Source: Chromatiales bacterium
Lineage (GTDB): Bacteria; Pseudomonadota; Gammaproteobacteria; Chromatiales; Chromatiaceae
DNA: 40,469 nt
Direction: 5' to 3'
Assembly: GCA_028278145.1 (NCBI GenBank)
Contig: JANQEV010000114.1
Location: forward strand, 1-40,469
Under the pieces are notes generated by a model that was not told the origin of the DNA, ran no database searches, and was given only the letters and a program-made list of their open reading frames with translations. Below, piece after piece: positions 16,513-26,629 of the stretch (within the stretch, counting starts at the first letter, position 1; the number at the start of each line of letters is the position of its first letter). Made by a program: the position numbers and the translations under genes.

Positions 16513-16545
16513 ATGGCGGCAGGACAAACCAGATTCTGCCGCCAT
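16513..16545 (+). terminator. 10-bp hairpin after the His-rich gene
   Basis: ATGGCGGCAG (16513-16522) pairs perfectly with CTGCCGCCAT (16536-16545) around a 13-nt loop, 12 bp after the stop codon. There is no T tract, so it is either a non-canonical terminator or an mRNA 3'-end stabiliser. Confidence 0.5.
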
Positions 16546-16662
16546 ACTAGGAATGCCAAAGTTCCACAGCGCAGGCTCTCATTTTTTATATCCAATAGCG
16601 ATAGAGGTAGAAACTCATTAAGATAGTGATTCCTTTATATTCTGAGCTACCTGTACCAGACA

Positions 16663-17241
16663 ATGGAAAACCTGTTTGAAATCGGCCTGGATAAGCTGCT
16701 TATTGCACGCAGGGATGGCAATGAGCTAATACTCGGATATGTGGACGCTCAGGATAAAAATCTGGCTTTTTGTACCCAATTTCATAACGTACGTGTGGAT
16801 GGAGCACTAAGTCCTATCGGTGTTCTCTCCAGCCCATTGGAATCATATTGCTGGGACACTCTGACCTTCTACGGTGCTGGCTTCATGCAGCGTAAACTAG
16901 CACCCACTATCACCCAGCAGCTCAAGAGCATACAGAATGAAAGCGGTGTACCACTGTGGAAGGCAACAAACTCCTACTATAAGGCCTATGAATACCTTCT
17001 CAGTAATGGAATCACTCCGATCATAATTGATAAATGGTCAGATATTGAGCTGACTGACACTGATGGCTCCAGCATCAAATTACGCGGACCGGTTGTATGT
17101 AATACCACTCTGTTAAATCAAAAGAAGCAAATACATGAGTATCTGCGTAACAAGATCAGAGAGGAGATTCAGACCATCAGGGTTAAAGAGAAGGAGTATT
17201 CCGAAGAACAGATACGAAAACTTTTCAAAGATTATTTTTGA
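16663..17241 (+). CDS. Protein of unknown function (192 aa)
   Basis: I do not recognise this protein. It has no signal peptide or membrane segment. The N-terminal two thirds look globular (alternating strands, motifs such as ARRDGNELILGYVDAQDKNL and ITPIIIDKWSDIELTDTDG). The last 45 residues form a charged helix (KKQIHEYLRNKIREEIQTIR) that could be a coiled coil. Composition and codon use look like the neighbours, so it is probably real despite a poor ribosome site. It lies between the His-rich gene and the cNMP/rhodanese gene, with about 160-170 bp on each side. Confidence 0.6.
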   Translation: MENLFEIGLDKLLIARRDGNELILGYVDAQDKNLAFCTQFHNVRVDGALSPIGVLSSPLESYCWDTLTFYGAGFMQRKLAPTITQQLKSIQNESGVPLWKATNSYYKAYEYLLSNGITPIIIDKWSDIELTDTDGSSIKLRGPVVCNTTLLNQKKQIHEYLRNKIREEIQTIRVKEKEYSEEQIRKLFKDYF

Positions 17242-17412
17242 ATGCCCGCTACCTCACCGTAACCTACATTAGTACAAGCATCATTCGCAGTAATTTGCGA
17301 GCCCAGCTCTTCCCCACTAGTCCCTTAATCAGTTATGCTAAAGTTGTGCTAGCTGGATATCATAACCATAAGAACATCCAAGACTACACTGCATAACCCA
17401 AGAGGGAGAATA

Positions 17413-18441
17413 ATGGATTTAGACCTAAATAAATTCAGAACTCTAGTTCCCATAAATGCCCTTTATGAAAACAACCTGATGCAGCTTGCCAAGCACGCCA
17501 GGGTTGAAAGATTCTCCCAAGGCGACAAAATTTTCAGCCATGGTGATACTGGCCATAACTCCGCCTTCCTTATGTCCGGCTCTGTAAAACTCTTATCCAG
17601 CCAAAACACTGAGCTACAGATAAGTGCTGGCACAACTGCAGCAAATTATGCCCTGGCCACAAGATTCGATGTCTATGTGACATCAGAGACAGCAAAGGTG
17701 GTATGGATAAACCGGGTCCTACTGGAACGCCTTCTGGCATGGGGCGAGTCATACAGTCCAGATGGTTTGGATGTAGAAGAGGGACATCATCATGGGCCAT
17801 CTACAATGGATAGCGAGTGGATGATGGCCATGCTGCAGACCAAGGCCTTTCTTAAACTACCGGCCCAGAACATCCAGACCCTATTCTCCAGAATGAATGA
17901 AACCAAGGTTAAGAAAGGGGATGTTATCGTCAAGTTTGGGGACAATGGTGGCTTCTATTACATGGTTAAAAAAGGCCGCTGCCAGGTCAGCCGACCCACG
18001 GCTGATGGAGAGGAGGTGCTAGCCGAAATTGGACGAGGTAGCAGCTTTGGCGAAGAGTCACTAATAGCTGGCTCACCTCGTAATGCAACTATCACCATGC
18101 TCACTGATGGCATACTGATGAGCCTGGCCAAGAAGGACTTTATTGAACTATTCAACGAGCCGATCATCAACTGGATTGATAGCATCGAGATCGAGCATAT
18201 GGTTCAAGAAGGAGCCTGCCTGGTGGATGTACGCCTGGAGGCTGAGTATGAGAACTCAAAGATCGAAGGTGCGATCAATATTCCGCTGGGTGCAATAAGA
18301 CAGAAGGGCTCACAGCTTGACCCAGATAAAAAATATATCCTCTATTGTGATACGGGCCAGCGCAGTTCCACTGCAGCGTTTCTTCTTAACCAGATGGGTT
18401 TGGATGTATATGTGCTAAAGGGTGGAACCTACAACAGCTAA
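17413..18441 (+). CDS. Two cNMP-binding-like domains fused to a rhodanese domain
   Basis: A 342-aa cytoplasmic protein. Residues about 8-115 look like a degenerate cyclic-nucleotide-binding fold (ERFSQGDKIFSHGDTGHNSAFLMSGSVKLL). A His cluster (EEGHHHGPS, 122-130) links it to a second, better preserved cNMP domain (about 140-250) with the phosphate-binding cassette FGEESLIAGSPRNATI. Residues about 258-342 are a rhodanese domain with active Cys312 in the loop CDTGQRSS. Rhodanese domains move sulfane sulfur; fusion to cNMP domains suggests sulfur transfer or persulfide sensing gated by a nucleotide. No DNA-binding domain is present. GGGAG lies just upstream of the ATG. Confidence 0.87.
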   Translation: MDLDLNKFRTLVPINALYENNLMQLAKHARVERFSQGDKIFSHGDTGHNSAFLMSGSVKLLSSQNTELQISAGTTAANYALATRFDVYVTSETAKVVWINRVLLERLLAWGESYSPDGLDVEEGHHHGPSTMDSEWMMAMLQTKAFLKLPAQNIQTLFSRMNETKVKKGDVIVKFGDNGGFYYMVKKGRCQVSRPTADGEEVLAEIGRGSSFGEESLIAGSPRNATITMLTDGILMSLAKKDFIELFNEPIINWIDSIEIEHMVQEGACLVDVRLEAEYENSKIEGAINIPLGAIRQKGSQLDPDKKYILYCDTGQRSSTAAFLLNQMGLDVYVLKGGTYNS

Positions 18442-18485
18442 ACACCGCTTAAAACAGCCTGGTAGATATCAAAAAACTCCTCTGA

Positions 18486-19814
18486 CTACTCATCACCTAG
18501 CCAACGGATGCGAAGTGCACCGTTAGGGGCATCAGTTGCATATCGGTTACATATCCATAGATCAGCTACCGCAGCCAGCTCCCCGTCAATCTTGATCAGA
18601 GGCACCCTACTCCTCTCCCAGGGTGGAATACCATACTCCTGAAATAGCTTCTTCAGGCTTTTACTACTGCTCCTGCCTAGCGGCCGACAGCGCTCTCCAC
18701 CTACTCTGAAACATACAGATACCTGACCCTTCTCCCAGGCCTCTCTGGATATGCCTATCTGCGCCACTTCCACCTTCAGGGTTCCTAACCCAGATGGAAG
18801 TATTAGTGGTGCCTCCCCATCCCACTCCAGTTCTGTAGCCGGATCCAGTTCCGGTAGAGCCGACATAAGGTAGAGACGATCCCGGTATCTACGCAATTCC
18901 ACATCAGTCCAATGCACTACAGGATTGCGATCCTCCCTGGCCGTCAACATCTCCTTTAGTACCCGGTCCAAGCGCGCCGTATCTGGCAGCCTTAGACCGG
19001 TATCTGATATCCAGGTACGGATTACGGCACGTGCCCGCGGTGGCGGCAGATCTGCAACGGCTGGAGCACTTATACTGTTGTCCTGTACATGCAGCATCTG
19101 CTGCAGGTCGTGTCTGGCTTCCTCTTCAATCAGTAGCTGGGCTTCAGCACAGTGGCTTGCACTACGTGACAACGTCTTATCCAGGGCAGGCCAACGCTGC
19201 TTCAATAGCGGAATTACTTCATGGCGTAAAAAATTACGGTCAAATGAGATATCGCTGTTGCTGAAATCTTCCAGCCACCGCAACGTATGCAGTTGCGCAT
19301 ACTCAGCCAGATCGGCCCGGGAAACCCCCAATAGGGGGCGGGCGTGAAAACCTGGACCAAAGCCAGATATAGCCGGCATGGCAGAAAGACCACTAGGTCC
19401 ACTACCACGCAACAACTGCAGGAGAACGGTTTCGGCCTGATCTTCACTATGATGAGCTGTGAGCAGGATATCCCCCTCCAGCATCAGCTCTTGTAGCGCC
19501 AGGTAGCGGCTATTGCGTGCAGCCGCTTCTGGACTCTCACCCTTTTTGGGCTGTGCATCAACTGTAACAACCTGGATAGGAATCTGGTGTGAAGTACAGA
19601 ACTCTGAACATCGTTCGGCCCACTCATCAGCTTCAGACTGCAGTCCATGATTTACATGAATGGCAGTTATTTGAGCTTGCATTTGCTGACGCAGACCCCA
19701 TACGGCATGTAGCAGGACATGAGAATCCATGCCTCCACTGTAGGCAATCAACAATCGTTTACAGACTGGTAGAGTTGATAGTGTTTCTGATAACAGGCTC
19801 TGGTTAAAAGCCAT
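18486..19814 (-). CDS. tilS: tRNA(Ile)-lysidine synthase TilS
   Basis: A 442-aa enzyme that converts C34 of tRNA-Ile(CAU) to lysidine, using lysine and ATP, so that it reads AUA. The PP-loop motif SGGMDS is at residues 26-31 (LLIAYSGGMDSHVLLHAV). HVNHGLQSEADEWAERC and the GDILLTAHHSEDQAETVLLQLLRGSGPSGL segment are characteristic. The C-terminal domain (VGGERCRPLGRSSSKSLKKLFQEYGIPPW) binds the tRNA. It is essential in bacteria that lack another AUA-reading tRNA. It follows accA by 8 bp and is the last minus-strand gene of the cluster. Confidence 0.96.
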   Translation of the reverse strand: MAFNQSLLSETLSTLPVCKRLLIAYSGGMDSHVLLHAVWGLRQQMQAQITAIHVNHGLQSEADEWAERCSEFCTSHQIPIQVVTVDAQPKKGESPEAAARNSRYLALQELMLEGDILLTAHHSEDQAETVLLQLLRGSGPSGLSAMPAISGFGPGFHARPLLGVSRADLAEYAQLHTLRWLEDFSNSDISFDRNFLRHEVIPLLKQRWPALDKTLSRSASHCAEAQLLIEEEARHDLQQMLHVQDNSISAPAVADLPPPRARAVIRTWISDTGLRLPDTARLDRVLKEMLTAREDRNPVVHWTDVELRRYRDRLYLMSALPELDPATELEWDGEAPLILPSGLGTLKVEVAQIGISREAWEKGQVSVCFRVGGERCRPLGRSSSKSLKKLFQEYGIPPWERSRVPLIKIDGELAAVADLWICNRYATDAPNGALRIRWLGDE

Positions 19815-19822
19815 CTTGGCCC

Positions 19823-20779
19823 TTATCCGTCAAAACTACCGTATTTCATCAGACGTTGATAACGCTGTTCCAGTAGCTTGTCGATTGGAATGCTGCACAG
19901 GTTATCCAAGGTCTCCCGTAAGGTGTGCTTGACGTTTTGCACAGTAGTATCAATATCACGGTGAGAACCACCTAGTGGCTCATCAATAATGCCATCGATA
20001 AGACCAAGCTCCTTAAGTCGATGGGAGGTGATCCCCATAGCCTCTGCTGCCAGAGATGCTTTCTCAGCACTCTTCCATAAAATAGAAGCACAACCTTCCG
20101 GTGAGATCACGGAATAGGTGCTGTACTCCAGCATTAGAACCCTATCACCCACACCGATAGCAAGAGCTCCTCCTGATCCACCCTCACCCATTACAGTACA
20201 TATGATTGGTATTCTGAGCCCTGCCATTACCTTAAGATTACGGGCAATGGCTTCACTCTGACCACGCTCTTCGGCACCCACACCAGGATAGGCCCCTGGG
20301 GTATCGATAAATGTCAGCAGTGGCATTTTAAACCGCTCTGCCATCTCCATCAGACGAAGTGCCTTGCGATAACCTTCCGGACGCGGCATGCCGAAGTTGC
20401 GATACAGCTTTTCCTTGGTATTGCGTCCCTTCTGGTGCCCAATCAACATCACCGGTTTACCTTCCAGACGCGCCACGCCACCAACTATTGCATGATCATC
20501 TGCAAATGCTCGATCACCGTGCAACTCCTGAAAATCATCAAAGGCACCATCGATGTAGTCGTACATATATGGGCGCTGTGGGTGCCTGGCCAGTTGGGAA
20601 ATCTGCCATGGCTTAAGGTTGGAAAAGATAGATTCCGTAAGAGACCTGCTCTTCTTCTCTAATCGTACAACCTCATCCTGGATGTTGATCTCGTTATCGT
20701 CACCAACCAGTCGCAGTTCTTCGATCTTGGCCTGCAGTTCGGCAATAGGTTGTTCAAATTCAAGGAAATTAAGGTCCAT
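19823..20779 (-). CDS. accA: Acetyl-CoA carboxylase carboxyltransferase subunit alpha
   Basis: A 318-aa protein, close to the 319 aa of E. coli AccA. It forms the carboxyltransferase with AccD and moves CO2 from carboxybiotin to acetyl-CoA, giving malonyl-CoA for fatty acid synthesis. Visible landmarks are the N-terminal helical part ([22 protein letters not shown]), [51 protein letters not shown] and the oxyanion region [16 protein letters not shown] 165-bp gap separates it from dnaE, so it may have its own promoter there, although no strong hexamer pair was found. Confidence 0.97.
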   Translation of the reverse strand: MDLNFLEFEQPIAELQAKIEELRLVGDDNEINIQDEVVRLEKKSRSLTESIFSNLKPWQISQLARHPQRPYMYDYIDGAFDDFQELHGDRAFADDHAIVGGVARLEGKPVMLIGHQKGRNTKEKLYRNFGMPRPEGYRKALRLMEMAERFKMPLLTFIDTPGAYPGVGAEERGQSEAIARNLKVMAGLRIPIICTVMGEGGSGGALAIGVGDRVLMLEYSTYSVISPEGCASILWKSAEKASLAAEAMGITSHRLKELGLIDGIIDEPLGGSHRDIDTTVQNVKHTLRETLDNLCSIPIDKLLEQRYQRLMKYGSFDG

Positions 20780-20944
20780 GTGGAAAAATATACCGGATTC
20801 AGTTTAGGAATGACACTCTTGTATAGCGGTCATTTTTATCTTATGAAAATACTTTATAAAACAAGTTGTTAGAAAAAACACATAATGTTGTTTACTGGTA
20901 GGCTAATGATATTCTACTTTTTACTTTCCTGCACCTGTTTGGCT

Positions 20945-23900
20945 TCAGTTACCGCCCGATCCATACATCACCCTGACCCCGTCAGTGGCAAACAGTCGCT
21001 CCAATCTGCGCAGCAACTCATCAGTAGGATTAACTCTCCAGGCATCACCAAACTCAACAATACCACTGGAGCCATCACTCAGCATTCGCAACCGAATGCT
21101 GCAGTTCCCACCCAGGTAGGTGGTCAGTATCCCCTGTAACTCCTGCAACATGGTTGGCTGCATTGCCCCGTTCAGATGCTTTGAATCAAGTTGCAGGGCC
21201 CTGGCATATAGTGATCTGGCCTGTTCAAACTCCAACACCTGATCTGCCCGGATACTTAGACCTCCTCGATACTCATCGTAGTTAAGATTGCCGGTAACAA
21301 CCAGAATCTTGTCTGCTGTAAGCAGTTCACGAAACTCTTCATACGCTTCCGAGAACAGGGTTACCTCAATACGTGCTGAACCATCATCCAGGACCACGGT
21401 TCCCATACGACCACGTTGGGTAAGACGATGGCTGCTGGATATTACCAGGCCTGCTGCCATAACCCGGACCCCAGCACGTCTGCCCTTACCATTGGACCCA
21501 GCAGGGCCATTTTCTAGAGACAACTTTGCTAAACGGCTGATTCCAATCCCCTGGAACTCTTCCAGATACCTGTTGATCGGGTGTCCAGTCAAATAGAGAC
21601 CCAAGGTATCTTTTTCACCCTGGAGGCGCAGTTGCTCATCCCACTCCTCTATTGGCTCTGGCAGGATCTGATCTGGTACTGCCTTAGGGCTGTCATCTGA
21701 CATGCCAAACAGGTCGTTTTGCCCTGCCTCCTGCATGGCATGATGCTGTTCCGCCATCTTAAGGGCCAGGGGAAGCTGTGACATAAGCGTGGCACGGTTA
21801 GCACCCAGCTCATCCATGGCACCTGCCCTGATTAACGATTCCAATACCCTGCGATTAGCCTTGCGCAGGTCCACCCTGCGACAGAATTCAAACAGGTCTA
21901 GAAATAGCCCCTGTTGCATACGTTCCTGGATAATGCTCTCGATTGCAGCTTCACCTACGCCCTTGATGGCACCCAAGCCATAAATAACCGTATCATTGCC
22001 ATCTACGGTAAACCGGTATTCCGAGTGATTCACATGGGGAGGATTTACCTTAAGATTCATACTCCTGCACTCATCTATCATGATCACCACCTTGTCGGTA
22101 CTGTCCATATCAGCAGACAAAACAGCTGCCATAAAGGCCGCAGGATAGTGTGCCTTGAGCCATAGCGTCTGATAAGAAACCATGGCGTAGGCTGCAGAGT
22201 GGGATTTATTGAAACCGTATCCGGCAAACTTCTCCATAAGGTCAAAGATATAGGTGGCAGTATCCTCCTCTACTCCAAGTTCAACTGCACCCTTACGGAA
22301 GATCTCGCCCTGTTTGGCCATCTCTTCAGGCTTTTTCTTACCCATGGCGCGCCGCAACAGATCAGCACCTCCCAGGGTATAGCCGGCCAGAACCTGGGCA
22401 ATCTGCATCACCTGCTCCTGATACAGGATGACACCATAGGTAGTATTCAGTATCGGCTCCAACGCCGGATGCGGATAGACTACCTTTTGACGACCATGTT
22501 TACGGGCAATGAAGTCATCTACCATTCCTGATTGCAGGGGACCAGGACGAAACAGCGCCACCAGGGCAGTGATATCGTCAAAACAGTCCGGCTGCAACTT
22601 CTTGATCAACTCCTTCATACCACGGGATTCCAGCTGGAACACCGCCGTGGTGCCACAAGCCTTGATCAGATTGAAGGCCTTGGGATCATCCATGGCAATA
22701 GTGGATATATCTATCACATCTTCACCCGATTGCCGACGCTGGGTGTTAACCGTCTTCAGGGCCCAGTCAACGATGGTCAGGGTACGTAAGCCCAGGAAGT
22801 CGAATTTGACCAGTCCCACAGCCTCCACATCGTCTTTGTCAAACTGGGTGACCAAATTCTCACCGCTGGCCTCACAGTAGAGCGGGGTAAAATCGGTGAG
22901 TACGGTGGGTGCTATCACCACACCACCGGCATGCTTGCCGGCATTTCTAGCCAGGCCCTCCAGGCTCATAGCCATATCGATCAGTTCGGTGACCTCTTCC
23001 TCCTCCTTGTAGGCCTGGTTCAGTTCCTCGCTCTCTTCCAGGGCTTTGGCCAGGGTCATACCTATTTCAAATGGAATCAGCTTGGCAATGCGATCTACGA
23101 AGCCATAGGCATGCCCCAGTACCCGGCCTACATCCCTTACTACCGCCTTGGCCGCCATACTGCCGTAGGTGATGATCTGGGATACCGAATCCCTACCGTA
23201 CTGCTCTGCCACATATTCAATGACCCTATCCCGTCCTTCCATGCAGAAATCCACATCAAAGTCTGGCATGGAGACACGCTCTGGATTTAGAAAACGCTCA
23301 AACAGCAGCTCATGCTCTATGGGATCCAGATCGGTAATACCCAGGGCGTAAGCCACTAGGGAACCGGCACCAGAACCACGGCCTGGTCCTACTGGGACAT
23401 CGTTCTCCCGGGCCCAACGGATGAAATCTGCCACGATGAGAAAATAGCCAGGAAATCCCATCTGGATGATCACATCCAGTTCCAGCTGCAGGCGGTCATC
23501 ATACTCCTTGTGTTGCTCAGCATAGGTAGACGCATCCTGATCCAGGATAGACTGCAGGCGGGCCTCCAGACCGACCTTGGACTCCTGGATGGTAAATTCC
23601 TCTACCGTCATGCCCTCAGGTACCGGAAACTCCGGTAGATAGTTTTCACCCAGGGTTAGTTCCAGATTACAGCGCTTGGCAATCTCAACGCTGTTGGCCA
23701 GGGCCTCTGGCAGGTCGGAGAACAGCTCTGCCATCTCCTCCGGGCTGCGCAGATACTGCTGTGAGCTATAGTTCTTGGGACGGCGTGGGTCATCCAGGGT
23801 ACGGCCATCATGGATACAGACCCGTACCTCATGGGCATCGAAATCATCTGGCTTGAGAAAGCGCACGTCATTGGTGGCCACAACAGGCACAGCAAGTTCC

Positions 23901-24466
23901 TGGGACAGATCTACACAGGCATGGAGACAATCCTCCTCATGAGCCCTGCCAGTACGGTTCACTTCCAGGTAGTAGCGGTCTCCAAACAGGGACTGCCATT
24001 GTCTCACCTGCTCTCTGGCCTGCTCCAGGTTACCGCTGACCAAGAGGCGTCCCACATCCCCATCACAGCCACCTGAGAGAGCAATCAGACCATCACAGCT
24101 GCCTGTAAGCCACTCACGATCCAGCATGGGAAGCCCAAGGTGCTGGCCTTCCTGATAACTACGTGAGATTAGCTGGGTTAAGTTGCGATATCCCTCGAAG
24201 GTCTGAACCAGCAGTAACAGCCTGCTGGGTTGATTCACATCCTGTTCATTATGCAGCCAACAATCGGCACCGATAATGGGTTTAACACCGCTGGCAACTG
24301 CCGCACGATAAAATTTGACCATGACAAACAGGTTGGACTGATCTGTCACAGCAACCGCTGGCATCCCGCTGTCACACACTGCCTGTATGAGGGGCTTTAT
24401 GCGGACGACACCATCTACCAGTGAGAATTCAGAGTGGACGCGTAGATGGATAAAAGATGGTTCCAT
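20945..24466 (-). CDS. dnaE: DNA polymerase III alpha subunit
   Basis: The catalytic subunit of the replicative polymerase, about 1173 aa (E. coli 1160). The N-terminal PHP domain begins MEPSFIHLRVHSEFSLVDG. The polymerase core has GPGRGSGAGSLVAYALGITD and the catalytic Asp pair in MPDFDVDFCMEGRDRVIEYV. The helix-hairpin-helix region is at GLGAIKGVGEAAIESI. An OB fold (VMAAGLVISSSHRLTQRGRMGTVVLDDG) and a C-terminal tau-binding region follow. The Met at 24466 matches the conserved N-terminus and has GGA 6 nt upstream; an in-frame Met five codons earlier is the alternative. The gene is separated from rnhB by an inverted-repeat element. Confidence 0.97.
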   Translation of the reverse strand: MEPSFIHLRVHSEFSLVDGVVRIKPLIQAVCDSGMPAVAVTDQSNLFVMVKFYRAAVASGVKPIIGADCWLHNEQDVNQPSRLLLLVQTFEGYRNLTQLISRSYQEGQHLGLPMLDREWLTGSCDGLIALSGGCDGDVGRLLVSGNLEQAREQVRQWQSLFGDRYYLEVNRTGRAHEEDCLHACVDLSQELAVPVVATNDVRFLKPDDFDAHEVRVCIHDGRTLDDPRRPKNYSSQQYLRSPEEMAELFSDLPEALANSVEIAKRCNLELTLGENYLPEFPVPEGMTVEEFTIQESKVGLEARLQSILDQDASTYAEQHKEYDDRLQLELDVIIQMGFPGYFLIVADFIRWARENDVPVGPGRGSGAGSLVAYALGITDLDPIEHELLFERFLNPERVSMPDFDVDFCMEGRDRVIEYVAEQYGRDSVSQIITYGSMAAKAVVRDVGRVLGHAYGFVDRIAKLIPFEIGMTLAKALEESEELNQAYKEEEEVTELIDMAMSLEGLARNAGKHAGGVVIAPTVLTDFTPLYCEASGENLVTQFDKDDVEAVGLVKFDFLGLRTLTIVDWALKTVNTQRRQSGEDVIDISTIAMDDPKAFNLIKACGTTAVFQLESRGMKELIKKLQPDCFDDITALVALFRPGPLQSGMVDDFIARKHGRQKVVYPHPALEPILNTTYGVILYQEQVMQIAQVLAGYTLGGADLLRRAMGKKKPEEMAKQGEIFRKGAVELGVEEDTATYIFDLMEKFAGYGFNKSHSAAYAMVSYQTLWLKAHYPAAFMAAVLSADMDSTDKVVIMIDECRSMNLKVNPPHVNHSEYRFTVDGNDTVIYGLGAIKGVGEAAIESIIQERMQQGLFLDLFEFCRRVDLRKANRRVLESLIRAGAMDELGANRATLMSQLPLALKMAEQHHAMQEAGQNDLFGMSDDSPKAVPDQILPEPIEEWDEQLRLQGEKDTLGLYLTGHPINRYLEEFQGIGISRLAKLSLENGPAGSNGKGRRAGVRVMAAGLVISSSHRLTQRGRMGTVVLDDGSARIEVTLFSEAYEEFRELLTADKILVVTGNLNYDEYRGGLSIRADQVLEFEQARSLYARALQLDSKHLNGAMQPTMLQELQGILTTYLGGNCSIRLRMLSDGSSGIVEFGDAWRVNPTDELLRRLERLFATDGVRVMYGSGGN

Positions 24467-24542
24467 AGTGGATCCAATCATACCGAAAATGAAAGACCTA
24501 TGCCTTCGAAACTAATGTTGGTTGACCAGGCAAACTGAAATC

Positions 24543-24868
24543 TGTGATTAGCCGCAAATGCACGCTAATAAACGCGAATAATTGTCGATAAAACATATAG
24601 TTGCAACCAGGCAATGATCAAGTCAACTTGGTTTTAGCCTAGCTGTACGGTACTTATAATTTCACCATCAATTGTAGCCACAGTGCATAAGGGATTGTTT
24701 TACAGATAATTAGTTTCAAACTCTGTGGTTAGTAATGCGTTTGGTATAAATGATTCCGAAATAGCAATAATTATTTGTCATAAATTTGCGTTTATTCCAT
24801 CCTTAGGTCCGTAAACGGTGCATCCTTGCACCACTGCTCGCGTGCATTTGCGGCTAAAAAAAATCACA
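24543..24868. mobile_element. MITE-like element with 18-bp perfect terminal inverted repeats
   Basis: TTAGCCGCAAATGCACGC (24548-24565) is the exact reverse complement of 24840-24857. Complementarity resumes outward (left TGTGAT, right ATCACA) after a run of extra A on the right. Inward, AATAAACGC (24567-24575) matches GCGTTTATT (24788-24796), but the right arm is interrupted by 43 nt (24797-24839) that contain their own hairpin GGTGCA-TCCT-TGCACC (24817-24832). No coding frame is present. The right end overlaps the rnhB stop codon. The layout fits a non-autonomous transposable element or a dispersed palindromic repeat. It breaks the usual cluster between rnhB and dnaE. Confidence 0.6.
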
Positions 24869-25451
24869 TATTACTAAGCAAACGTTTAACCGGCCCAAAT
24901 GAGCGTCGGTGTATCTGTGTCACCCCAAGATCCTGCAGAGCCTGCAGATGGGCCTTGGTTGGATAACCCTTATGTTTGGCCAGGCCATAGCCTGGATACT
25001 GCAGGTCGAGTTCCATCATCTCCCGGTCCCGCGCCACCTTGGCGATGATGGATGCAGCGCTAATCACCGGCTCACTACCGTCACCACCCACGATTGCTTC
25101 CGCGGTACATGCCAGTTCAGGACAGCGGTTCCCATCCACCAGGGCATGTTGTGGCGGAACAGACAGAGACTCCACTGCCCGTTGCATGGCCAGGAGTGAG
25201 GCTTGAAGGATATTGATCCGATCTATCTCCTCCACCTCTGCTCTACCCAGTGACCAGGCCAGTGCCCGCTCTCTGATTTCCAGATCCATGGCCTCACGCC
25301 TCTTTTCTGACAGTTTTTTAGAATCAGCTAGTCCTGCGATCGGCTGTTCTGGATCCAGTATCACTGCTGCAGCCACCACCGGTCCGGCCAGTGGCCCACG
25401 CCCCACCTCATCCACTCCCGCGACAAGCAGGACTGAATTTGCGCTACACAT
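24864..25451 (-). CDS. rnhB: Ribonuclease HII
   Basis: A 195-aa enzyme that cleaves RNA in RNA:DNA hybrids and removes misincorporated ribonucleotides. The type 2 RNase H catalytic acids are visible in [21 protein letters not shown] (D14, E15), [10 protein letters not shown] and [16 protein letters not shown]. The C-terminal [27 protein letters not shown] is the family hallmark. It overlaps lpxB by one base (TGATG), so translation is coupled. Its stop codon lies inside the right end of the inverted-repeat element, so the last residues (LLSNM) may have been altered by insertion. Confidence 0.96.
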   Translation of the reverse strand: MCSANSVLLVAGVDEVGRGPLAGPVVAAAVILDPEQPIAGLADSKKLSEKRREAMDLEIRERALAWSLGRAEVEEIDRINILQASLLAMQRAVESLSVPPQHALVDGNRCPELACTAEAIVGGDGSEPVISAASIIAKVARDREMMELDLQYPGYGLAKHKGYPTKAHLQALQDLGVTQIHRRSFGPVKRLLSNM

Positions 25452-26629
25452 CAGTCAACCACCGCCTGTCTTGATCTGACAAGCTCCAGTACCGCATCTG
25501 CGGCCTGGCTGCTGGCATCCAGACGCAACTCCTGGTGCACCTTATATCCGACCTCACGTACGGTTCCGTTCCTCTCTTCAGTCTCCAGAACAGTTATCAA
25601 GGCCTCCGCAAGTACCTGTGGTTGAACAGCGTCCTGGAGCAGTTCAGGGGCAATCTCCTTGCCGGCAAGCATGTTTGCAAGAGAGATATATGGTGATTTG
25701 ATCAGTTTAAAGGAGTTAAAAATCCAGTTGGTCAGCCAATGCAAGCGATATGCAATCACCATGGGGCGCTTTAACAACAGTGCCTCTAGTGTGGCTGTGC
25801 CGGATGCTACCAGTGCGGCATCTGATGACTGAAGTACATCCCTGGCATTTCCGTCCACCAGGGTGATAGGAAGATCTGGTGCAACCCGGAACAAGATCTC
25901 TTCAAACATACCCCTGATACGGCTGTTTACCAGTGGTACCGCAAATCGCATCTTGGGATCATTCTCCCAACAGAGTTTTGCCGCACGAATAAAATCTTCA
26001 CTGAGTGAACTGACCTCGCTGCTCCTGCTACCAGGAAGCAGTGCAATTACCCTCCCCTCGGTATCCAGACCTAGACGCTCCCTGGCACCATTTTGGTCAG
26101 GTTCCATAGGTATATCATCGGCCAGGGGATGCCCGACATGGACTGCAGGCACACTATGCTTTTTCAAAAAATCCTTTTCGAAAGGAAACAGACTAAGGAC
26201 CATATCCACCGATTGTCTGATTTTATTAACCCGGCCAGAACGCCAGGCCCAAACAGATGGGCAGACATAGTGCACGGTTGTTATCCCGGCCTGTTTGAGG
26301 TCTCTTTCCAGGGATAGATTAAAATCTGGACCATCAATACCAATAAACAGATCTGGAGGGTTGTTCAGGAAATGGTTACGCAAGCTGCGGCGTATAGATA
26401 GTACTTCTGGGAGATGAGAAACCACCTCCACCAGCCCCATTACCGATAACTTCTCCATGGGAAAGAGAGTGGTGCACCCAACTTCCTGCATGCGTGGCCC
26501 GGCGATCCCCTCAAACACCACATTTGGGACTCTGGCCTTCAATTCCCGCATCAATCCCGCACCGAGCATATCGCCGGAGACCTCATTGGCGACTATGCCT
26601 ACTCTCAGGAGTCCATCATCAGCGGACAA
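25451..26629 (-). CDS. lpxB: Lipid-A-disaccharide synthase
   Basis: A 392-aa GT19-family glycosyltransferase that joins UDP-2,3-diacylglucosamine and lipid X into the lipid A disaccharide at the inner membrane surface. Landmarks: [21 protein letters not shown] (family norm AGEASGD, so Asn replaces Gly here), [69 protein letters not shown] and [10 protein letters not shown], and [25 protein letters not shown]. It overlaps the lpxA stop by 11 bp and rnhB by one base, within the lpxD-fabZ-lpxA-lpxB-rnhB unit. Confidence 0.97.
   Translation of the reverse strand: MSADDGLLRVGIVANEVSGDMLGAGLMRELKARVPNVVFEGIAGPRMQEVGCTTLFPMEKLSVMGLVEVVSHLPEVLSIRRSLRNHFLNNPPDLFIGIDGPDFNLSLERDLKQAGITTVHYVCPSVWAWRSGRVNKIRQSVDMVLSLFPFEKDFLKKHSVPAVHVGHPLADDIPMEPDQNGARERLGLDTEGRVIALLPGSRSSEVSSLSEDFIRAAKLCWENDPKMRFAVPLVNSRIRGMFEEILFRVAPDLPITLVDGNARDVLQSSDAALVASGTATLEALLLKRPMVIAYRLHWLTNWIFNSFKLIKSPYISLANMLAGKEIAPELLQDAVQPQVLAEALITVLETEERNGTVREVGYKVHQELRLDASSQAADAVLELVRSRQAVVD

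Noticed and set aside
20885..21139. Plus-strand frame with a signal-peptide-like N-terminus
   Set aside because: Most of it is antisense to the conserved 3' end of dnaE, and it has no ribosome site.
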